DNA from: an uncultured Collinsella sp.
Lineage (GTDB): Bacteria; Actinomycetota; Coriobacteriia; Coriobacteriales; Coriobacteriaceae
Length of the DNA stretch: 9,202 bases
Direction of reading: 5' to 3'
Assembly (NCBI GenBank): GCA_900757235.1
Contig: CAAENB010000127.1
Coordinates: 1 to 9,202 of the forward strand
The notes under the pieces were generated by a model. It did not search any database and was not told the origin of the DNA. It saw nothing but the letters and a program-made list of their open reading frames with translations. The position numbers and the translations under genes were made by a program. Positions 1 to 5,285 of this stretch are shown one piece after another. Position 1 is the first letter of the stretch. Every line of letters begins with the position of its first letter.

Positions 1-1071
1 GCCGTAGTTGACGCCGATGTTGCTGGTGCCAAAGGCGCCACCGGTGAGCGGCGGGTAGATGACGAGCAGAGCGCCAAAGCTAAAGCCGAGCAGGGCGAGC
101 GCCACGAAGAACATGCTCTGCGTAAAGCTCATCGACATGATAACGAGGGCGACGATGGTGACGACAAGGCTGATGAGCAGCGACTTATAGGCGCCGAGCT
201 TGTCGATGATCTGGCCAAAGGACAGACGGCCAACCAGGTTGGCGCAGGTGTTGACGGAGACCACCACGCCGCCGAGGGCGACGGCAGCGGCGCTCGTGGG
301 GTCGGCGAAGAGCTGGACGGCGGCGATGGAGGCAACCTTGCCGACGAGCAGGGTGCCCGCGGTGGCGGCAAAGGCGAAGGTGACGATGAGGACCCAGAAG
401 CGCGGGGTCTTGACCATCTCGCCCGGGGTGAGGTCGCCGAAGGTGCCGGCATGTGCGCCGCCCTTGGGGGCCTCGAAGCCCTCGGGCAGCCAACCGGCCT
501 CGGGGGCCTTCAGGAACAGGGCGGAGGCGGCGATCATCACGAAGAAGATGACGCCGAGCGCCTTAAGGGCGCCAAAGATGCCAAGGCTCGGGATGAGCAG
601 CGAGGCGAGTACCGGGGACAGCACGGCGGGGCCGGCGGTCGAAGCGGCCAGGGTGATGCCGGAGGCCAGGCCCTTCTTGTCGATGAACCACTTTTGGCCG
701 GTGGTGAGCGCGGGGTTGTAGCCCAGGCCGTTGCCGATGGCGGCGACGAGTGAGAACCACAGGTAGAACTGCCGCGGCTCGGTGACGGTGCCGGACATGA
801 ACCAGCCCAGGCCGTAGCACACGGCGGCGGCGATCACGACGTTGCGGGGGCCAATCTTATCGGAGATGCGGCCGGCGAAGATGCCCGTCACGGCCATGAT
901 GGTCTGGAAGACCGGGAAAGCCCAGGTAAGGGCGCTGGACCACTCGGGGTAGACGGCGAGCAGGTTCTTGCTCACGACGGAATACAGCGCGATGGAGCTG
1001 ATGAAGAACATAGTGACGCACGCGGCGGAAAGCACGACGGCGCGACCCTTGTTGGAGTTGGTGGAAGCCAT
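1..1071 (-). CDS. OFA-family MFS transporter (3' end outside window)
   Basis: Major facilitator superfamily carrier of the oxalate/formate antiporter-like (OFA) family, an inner-membrane secondary transporter, often for small organic acids. The frame is open from ATG at 1071 to the window edge (357 codons), so only the C-terminal end is missing; relatives are usually 400-440 residues. Seen: repeated hydrophobic segments with the cytoplasmic loop 2-3 motif GRISDKIGPRN (residues 67-77), the OFA-like KWFIDKKGLASG (127-138), a polar central loop around 195-222, the second-half counterpart GRLSFGQIIDKLG (281-293), and an OFA-like FGTSNIGVNYG stretch at the last visible residues. The start codon is preceded by only a weak purine-rich site (GAAAGAG). 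It lies 67 nt downstream of the SDR gene on the same strand, so co-transcription is likely, and the carrier probably moves that enzyme's substrate or product. The substrate is not deducible. Family assignment is firm; OFA subfamily is fairly sure. Confidence 0.92.
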   Translation of the reverse strand, partial: MASTNSNKGRAVVLSAACVTMFFISSIALYSVVSKNLLAVYPEWSSALTWAFPVFQTIMAVTGIFAGRISDKIGPRNVVIAAAVCYGLGWFMSGTVTEPRQFYLWFSLVAAIGNGLGYNPALTTGQKWFIDKKGLASGITLAASTAGPAVLSPVLASLLIPSLGIFGALKALGVIFFVMIAASALFLKAPEAGWLPEGFEAPKGGAHAGTFGDLTPGEMVKTPRFWVLIVTFAFAATAGTLLVGKVASIAAVQLFADPTSAAAVALGGVVVSVNTCANLVGRLSFGQIIDKLGAYKSLLISLVVTIVALVIMSMSFTQSMFFVALALLGFSFGALLVIYPPLTGGAFGTSNIGVNYG

Positions 1072-1094
1072 TGGACTCTTTCTAATCGATGCGC

Positions 1095-1127
1095 AGGGAG
1101 GGGCGGACACGTCCGCGGGGCCTCCCT
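1095..1127 (-). other. Intercistronic stem-loop between SDR and MFS genes
   Basis: An outer 7-bp stem (AGGGAGG 1095-1101 with CCTCCCT 1121-1127) encloses an inner stem (GCGGA 1103-1107 with TCCGC 1112-1116). The structure sits in the 67-nt gap between the SDR stop and the MFS start. No U-run follows on the minus strand, so it is not a convincing terminator. It could act as an mRNA stability or processing element that sets the ratio of the two products. The function is inference; the pairing is seen directly. Confidence 0.5.
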
Positions 1128-1138
1128 ATCGGGCTGGT

Positions 1139-2020
1139 TTACTGGTCGGTCGGCTTTGCGACGCCGGACTCGTCGGACCAAAGCTCGACGCCCTTGTTTT
1201 TGAGATAGTTGTCGGCAAAGGTTCGGCGGCCGCCAGGCTTGGCGGTGAGGTCGCCCATCATATTGGAGAAACCGCCGTCGACCTTGATAGCGTCGCCGGT
1301 GGTAAAGTCCGAGCGCTTGGACGCCAGGAACATGACGGCGTTGGCGATATCGCCGACCTCGCCGATGCGACGCGTGGCGATAAGGCGGCTGCGGCTCTTC
1401 TCGACCTCGGGGTCGGCGTAAAAGCTTGCCGACATGGGGGTCTTGACAAAGCAGGGCTCGACGCAGTTGGAGCGGACGCCGTAGGGGCCCCACTCGGCGG
1501 CGAGCATCTTGGACATCATGTTGACGCCGGCCTTGGTGGAGCTGTACACGCCCGAGAACGTCTCGGGGGAGTGGCTGGCAACGGTCGAGATGTGCACCAG
1601 ACGACCCTGGCCGGCCTTGATCATCTCGCGACCAAAGCGCTGCGAGGTGATGAAGTAGCCGGTGAGGTTGACGTTGAGCACCTGCTCCCAGTCGCTCAGC
1701 GGCAGGTCCTCCATAGCGGCAAAGCGCAGGATGCCGGCGGTGTTGACAAGGACGTCGACGCGCCCGAAGTCGGCGATGGCGGCATCGACGGCGGCCTGAA
1801 CCTCGGCCTCGTCGGTGGCGTTCATCTTGTAGCCCTCGGCGTGGATGCCAAACTCGGCGGCGAGGTCGGCAGCTGCGGCCTTGACCTTCTCCTCGTCCAG
1901 GTCGAGCAGGACGACGTTGGCGCCGTTGCGGGCGAACTCGCGGCAGATCTCGACGCCCATGCCGCCGAGCGCGCCGGTCACAGCGCAGACATCGCCCTCG
2001 AGCTTAAGCCAGTTGCTCAT
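1139..2020 (-). CDS. Short-chain dehydrogenase/reductase (SDR), classical type
   Basis: Cytosolic NAD(P)-dependent oxidoreductase that interconverts an alcohol and a ketone; 293 residues, slightly longer than the usual ~250. Seen: the cofactor loop TGALGGMG (15-22); Asp40 at the end of the second strand (LLDLD), which in classical SDRs favours NAD(H); NTAG (93-96) in place of NNAG; the active-site Asn118 in NVN; and Tyr159/Lys163 in YSSTK. The position 13 residues before the Tyr, normally the catalytic Ser, is Thr146, with Ser145 beside it. The typical FTTGDAIKVDGG strand is followed by a C-terminal extension of about 45 residues. The ATG at 2020 has an AAGGGAAG ribosome site about 5 nt upstream. 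It is the first gene of a probable operon with the MFS carrier and is divergent from a LysR gene. It resembles FabG, gluconate 5-dehydrogenase and similar broad SDR groups; the real substrate is unknown. Confidence 0.94.
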   Translation of the reverse strand: MSNWLKLEGDVCAVTGALGGMGVEICREFARNGANVVLLDLDEEKVKAAAADLAAEFGIHAEGYKMNATDEAEVQAAVDAAIADFGRVDVLVNTAGILRFAAMEDLPLSDWEQVLNVNLTGYFITSQRFGREMIKAGQGRLVHISTVASHSPETFSGVYSSTKAGVNMMSKMLAAEWGPYGVRSNCVEPCFVKTPMSASFYADPEVEKSRSRLIATRRIGEVGDIANAVMFLASKRSDFTTGDAIKVDGGFSNMMGDLTAKPGGRRTFADNYLKNKGVELWSDESGVAKPTDQ

Positions 2021-2089
2021 AGGAACTTCCCTTCTTGTGCCTCCCTGTGGGCCGCTCCCATTACTCGACCCACGTGGTTTTCGCTGGTT

Positions 2090-2118
2090 ATCGTATGCTT
2101 TGAATTTGCGCAGGTGAA
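2090..2118 (-). promoter_or_regulatory. Candidate promoter of the SDR-MFS operon
   Basis: On the minus strand TTCACC (2118-2113) is followed after 17 nt by TACGAT (2095-2090), four of six matches each to -35 and -10 consensus. It lies about 70 nt upstream of the SDR start, with the 15-nt dyad at 2141-2155 just upstream of the -35. This is where LysR-type activators usually bind. Match quality is moderate, so the assignment is tentative. Confidence 0.35.
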
Positions 2119-2140
2119 TTGCATATTTGTTAGAATGGCG

Positions 2141-2155
2141 TAAACCTGTGGTTTA
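2141..2155. promoter_or_regulatory. Perfect dyad TAAACC-TGT-GGTTTA, candidate LysR operator
   Basis: Two perfect 6-bp arms (TAAACC and GGTTTA) are separated by TGT in the divergent LysR/SDR spacer. LysR-type regulators commonly recognise short T...A dyads between the divergent regulator and its target; here the span is 15 nt rather than the classic T-N11-A of 13 nt. Its place upstream of the candidate SDR promoter fits an activation or autoregulation site. The dyad is seen; the binding protein is inferred from context. Confidence 0.5.
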
Positions 2156-2195
2156 TAGCTTACGAGACGATTTGTTCTTAATTGAGTGTGTGACC

Positions 2196-2218
2196 TGCCA
2201 AAACAACCCCCTTTGGCA
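2196..2218. promoter_or_regulatory. Inverted repeat TGCCAAA-N9-TTTGGCA upstream of LysR gene
   Basis: Perfect 7-bp arms at 2196-2202 and 2212-2218 flank a 9-nt C-rich spacer. It ends 35 nt before the LysR start codon, so it lies in the likely leader or promoter of that gene. The arm centres are 16 bp apart, roughly one and a half helical turns. It could be a second operator, a site for another regulator, or a leader hairpin. Nothing in the sequence decides between these. Confidence 0.45.
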
Positions 2219-2253
2219 ACGCATGGCCATATGTCTGGAAACGGGAGATTGAT

Positions 2254-3132
2254 GTGTACGATCGACGACTCGAGGCCATAACGGCCGCCGCGGAGCTGGG
2301 AAGCTTCTCGCGCGCCGCGGCAAAATTGCGCGTGTCGACCCCGGCGCTCGTCAAGCAGGTGTCGGGATTCGAGGCCGAGTTTGGCATCACGTTGTTCGAG
2401 CGCTCGCACTCGGGCGTCAAGGTGACGCCGGCGGGCGCTCTGCTGGTGGACGATGCACGCTCGATCATGCGCCAATCCGAGGACGCGTTGCGCCGCGCCC
2501 GACGCGCTGCGGGCGATGGCGGCGCCGTGCGCCTGGGCGTGTCGATGATGTGCCCGGGACGCCAGACGCTGTCGATGTGGACGGACGTGCACGAATTGGA
2601 ACCGTCGTTGCGCTTTGAGATTGTGCCGGTGAGCGATCTCTATGACGAGCGCGAATCCGTCATGCGCAGCCTGGGGCGCGAGGTGGATGTGGTGCAGTCG
2701 AGTTTTTCGACTCCGCGTTGGGGCGACGCCTGCAAAAAACTTCGCATCGTCAACGTGCCGTTTTATATCGACGTGCCCCGCACAAGCCGACTCGCGCGCA
2801 AGACGCGCATCACGGTTGCCGACCTGGAGGGCATGCGTCTGCGCGTGCTTCGTCACGGCAACGACGCCATGGACAGCCTGCGTATCGATCTTTTGGCCGA
2901 CGGCGGCGTGGACGTGATCGACGTGGACAGCTTTGACTTTGCGCTCTTTAACGATGCGGAGGAAAAGGGCGACGCGGTGCTCACCTGCGGAGCGTGGTCG
3001 GGTGTGCACCCGGCTTTTGTGGGCGTGCCGTTCCTATGCGGCCGCGAGGTGCCGGTCTTCTTGCACTACCCGCTCGAGCCCACCCTCCAAGTCCAAAAAT
3101 TCGTCAACGCCATGGCCCAACTTCTCAACTAG
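2254..3132 (+). CDS. LysR-family transcriptional regulator
   Basis: DNA-binding regulator of 292 residues, a normal length for the family. Seen: an N-terminal winged helix-turn-helix (about 1-60) with the typical LEAITAAAELGSFSRAAAKL stretch, then VKQVSGFEAEFGITLFERSH; a linker helix (about 60-85); and a C-terminal effector-binding region starting near AVRLGVSMM that runs to the end. The start is GTG at 2254, chosen because it gives the full HTH and has GGGAG at 2243-2247, 6 nt upstream. An ATG at 2252 is out of frame. It is divergent from the SDR-MFS pair across 233 bp, the standard layout for a LysR protein controlling the neighbouring operon and itself. The effector is probably the compound handled by that operon, which is inference. 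Family assignment is secure. Confidence 0.95.
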   Translation: MYDRRLEAITAAAELGSFSRAAAKLRVSTPALVKQVSGFEAEFGITLFERSHSGVKVTPAGALLVDDARSIMRQSEDALRRARRAAGDGGAVRLGVSMMCPGRQTLSMWTDVHELEPSLRFEIVPVSDLYDERESVMRSLGREVDVVQSSFSTPRWGDACKKLRIVNVPFYIDVPRTSRLARKTRITVADLEGMRLRVLRHGNDAMDSLRIDLLADGGVDVIDVDSFDFALFNDAEEKGDAVLTCGAWSGVHPAFVGVPFLCGREVPVFLHYPLEPTLQVQKFVNAMAQLLN

Positions 3133-3169
3133 CTCATTTGGGACGGGGCTTTTTTAGCTACTTACAAAA

Positions 3170-3199
3170 CGAGGCCCTGGCCAAACGGCCAGGGCCTCG
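3170..3199. terminator. Perfect 13-bp hairpin, probable bidirectional terminator
   Basis: Arms CGAGGCCCTGGCC (3170-3182) and GGCCAGGGCCTCG (3187-3199) pair perfectly around an AAAC loop. It lies between convergent LysR and ABC genes. The plus-strand tail is CAAACTTTTATT and the minus-strand tail begins GTTTTGTAAG, both modest U-tracts, so it could stop transcription from either side. A separate T6 run at 3150-3155, preceded only by a weak 5-bp stem, may help terminate the LysR transcript. Confidence 0.75.
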
Positions 3200-3241
3200 C
3201 AAACTTTTATTCCGTTCTAAATGACGGGCTGATCGCGCGCA

Positions 3242-3351
3242 GGAGGGCGCCCCGGGGACGGGCGGGGTATTTCCTCCGCGCGCAGTTTCGCAGTGCAGCG
3301 AGAATGTTTGAGCACGGAGGAATTACCCCGCCCGTCCCCGGGGCGCCCTCC
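3242..3351. repeat. Long inverted repeat: two 37-nt arms around a 36-nt loop
   Basis: The left arm (3242-3278) and right arm (3315-3351) are reverse complements over 37 nt with one mismatch (TATTT against TAATT). Each arm begins GGAGGGCGCCCC when read inward on its own strand and is strongly G+C-rich. The 36-nt loop contains a small internal stem (TCGC 3288-3291 with GCGA 3298-3301). The element ends 14 nt from the stop codon of the downstream ABC gene. There is no U-run on either side and no clear target-site duplication. It could be an mRNA 3'-end stabiliser, a bidirectional terminator aid, or a palindromic REP/MITE-like repeat. The structure is certain; the role is not. Confidence 0.85.
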
Positions 3352-3365
3352 GTCAGTAACCGGTT

Positions 3366-5285
3366 CTACTCGAGCTCAAACGCACCCGTGTACAGCTGGT
3401 AGTAATATCCGCGCTTGGCGATCAGCTCGTCGTGGTTGCCGCGCTCGATGATGCGGCCATGGTCCAGGCAGATGATCGCGTCGGAGTTGCGCACGGTGGA
3501 CAGGCGGTGTGCGATGACAAACGTCGTGCGGCCCTCCATGAGCTTGTCCATGCCGGCCTGCACGATAGCCTCAGTGCGGGTGTCGATGGAGCTCGTGGCC
3601 TCGTCCAGAATCATTGCCGGCGGATCGGCGACGGCAGCGCGTGCGATTGAGATCAGCTGGCGCTGGCCCTGCGACAGCTGCGCGCCGTTGCCGGTGAGCA
3701 TGGTGTCGTAGCCGTCGGGCAGGCGGGTGATAAAGTCGTCGGCGCCCGCGAGCTTGGCCGCCGCGATGCACTCCTCGTCGGTAGCGTCCAGGTTGCCGTA
3801 GCGGATGTTATCCATCACGGTGCCGGTGAACAGATTCACGTCCTGCAGCACCACGCCGAGCGAGCGACGCAGGTCGGACTTACGAATCTTATTGACGTTG
3901 ATGCCGTCGTAGCGGATCTTGCCGTCGGCGATGTCGTAGAAGCGGTTGATGAGGTTGGTGATGGTCGTCTTACCGGCACCGGTGGCGCCGACAAACGCGA
4001 CCTTCTGGCCCGGCTTGGCAAACACGGACACGCCGTGCAGCACCTCGTGGTCGGGCGTATAGCCAAAGTCCACGTTGTCCATGACCAGGTCGCCACGCAG
4101 CGGCACGTACTCGATCTCGCCCGTTGCACGGTGTGGGTGCTTCCAGGCCCACATGCCGGTGCGGTGGTCGGCCTCCTCGAGCTGCCAGGTGTCGGGATTC
4201 ACCTGTGCGTTGACGAGCGTCACGTAGCCCTCGTCGGCCTCGGGCTCCTCGTCGAGCAGCTCAAAGATACGCTCGGCTCCGGCAAGGCCCATGACCACGG
4301 CGTTGATCTGCTGCGAGATCTGGCCGATCTGGCCGCAGAACTGCTTGGTCATGTTGAGGAACGGCACCACGACGGCGATGGAGAGCGCCATGCCCGAGAG
4401 GCTCAGGTTGGGCACGCCCAGCGCCAGGAAGATGCCGCCGGTCAGCGCGACCAGCACGTAGAGCAAGTCGCCCAGGTTCCCGAGGATCGGCATGAGGATG
4501 TTGGCGTACATGTTGGCCTTCTGCGAGACCTCGAAGAGCTTCTCGTTGCGCTCGTCAAAATCGGCCTCGGCGGCGGACTCGTGACAGAACGCCTTGACGA
4601 CTTTCTGGCCGTTCATGACTTCTTCGATATGGCCCTCGACCACGCCGAGCTCGCTCTGCTGCGCGATAAAGAAGCGCGCGGAGTTGGAGCCGAGCAGCTT
4701 GGTCATAAAGGTCATAAAGGCGACGCCGGCAATGATGACCAGGCACATCCACACGCTGTAATACAGCATGATGAAGAACACGGTGACGATGACGATGATC
4801 GTCATGAGCAGGTTGGGCAGCGACTGGCTGATCATCTGACGCAGCGTGTCGATGTCGTTGGTGTAGTGGCTCATGATGTCGCCGCGCTGGTGCGTGTCGA
4901 AGTAGCGAATCGGCAGGTCCTGCATGCGGTTGAACATCTTTTCGCGCAGCTTCTCGAGCGAGCCCTGCGTGATGACGGCCATGGCGCGGTTCCAGAAGAG
5001 CGAGGAGGCGACGCCCACGGCGTAGATGCAGCCGAGGGTGGTCACGAGCTTCAGAATCTTGGGCTGCGCGGCCGTCCAGTCGCCCGACTGCCACGATTCG
5101 CTAATGACCTGCAGCGCGCTCTGGAGAAACGTCGCGCCGATGGAGTTGATGATGGCGCAGAGCACAACGCCGGCGACGACGAGGGGCAAAAGCACCGGGT
5201 AGAAGCCAAAGAGCATCTTGATCAGGCGCGTCATAGTGCCGCCCTTGCGGTTGCGCGCGCGCTCGGCGGTAGCTGCCTTACTCAT
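3366..5285 (-). CDS. ABC exporter half-transporter, catalytically intact subunit
   Basis: Membrane ABC exporter subunit of 639 residues with a fused transmembrane domain (six segments, about 28-315) and a nucleotide-binding domain (about 395-639). Motifs seen: Walker A GATGAGKT (433-440), Q-loop Gln481, signature LSQGQ (537-541, variant of LSGGQ), Walker B AMILDE with catalytic Glu562, and switch His593 in IAHRLS. A segment of about 50 residues rich in W, E and H (about 346-395) is inserted between the two domains. The start ATG at 5285 is preferred over an ATG further upstream at 5360, because AAGGAGG lies 8 nt before it and the longer form would overlap the upstream gene by 83 nt. The gene overlaps the upstream ABC gene by 8 nt, implying translational coupling. 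With that degenerate partner it should form a heterodimeric exporter like TM288 in TM287/288. Drug or lipid substrate is unknown. Confidence 0.95.
   Translation of the reverse strand: MSKAATAERARNRKGGTMTRLIKMLFGFYPVLLPLVVAGVVLCAIINSIGATFLQSALQVISESWQSGDWTAAQPKILKLVTTLGCIYAVGVASSLFWNRAMAVITQGSLEKLREKMFNRMQDLPIRYFDTHQRGDIMSHYTNDIDTLRQMISQSLPNLLMTIIVIVTVFFIMLYYSVWMCLVIIAGVAFMTFMTKLLGSNSARFFIAQQSELGVVEGHIEEVMNGQKVVKAFCHESAAEADFDERNEKLFEVSQKANMYANILMPILGNLGDLLYVLVALTGGIFLALGVPNLSLSGMALSIAVVVPFLNMTKQFCGQIGQISQQINAVVMGLAGAERIFELLDEEPEADEGYVTLVNAQVNPDTWQLEEADHRTGMWAWKHPHRATGEIEYVPLRGDLVMDNVDFGYTPDHEVLHGVSVFAKPGQKVAFVGATGAGKTTITNLINRFYDIADGKIRYDGINVNKIRKSDLRRSLGVVLQDVNLFTGTVMDNIRYGNLDATDEECIAAAKLAGADDFITRLPDGYDTMLTGNGAQLSQGQRQLISIARAAVADPPAMILDEATSSIDTRTEAIVQAGMDKLMEGRTTFVIAHRLSTVRNSDAIICLDHGRIIERGNHDELIAKRGYYYQLYTGAFELE

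Noticed and set aside
968..2143. Rightward open frame (391 codons) across the SDR gene and its flanks
   Set aside because: It is antisense to a clear SDR with cofactor and catalytic motifs; the translation is Gly/Asp/His-rich and resembles no family.
2017..3009. Leftward open frame (330 codons) opposite the LysR gene
   Set aside because: His/Arg/Ala-rich mirror translation of the LysR coding strand; the LysR frame has a full helix-turn-helix and normal length.
3242..3351. CRISPR array or complete insertion sequence in the convergent spacer
   Set aside because: There are only two copies in inverted orientation, with no direct repeats and spacers, no transposase frame and no clear target-site duplication.
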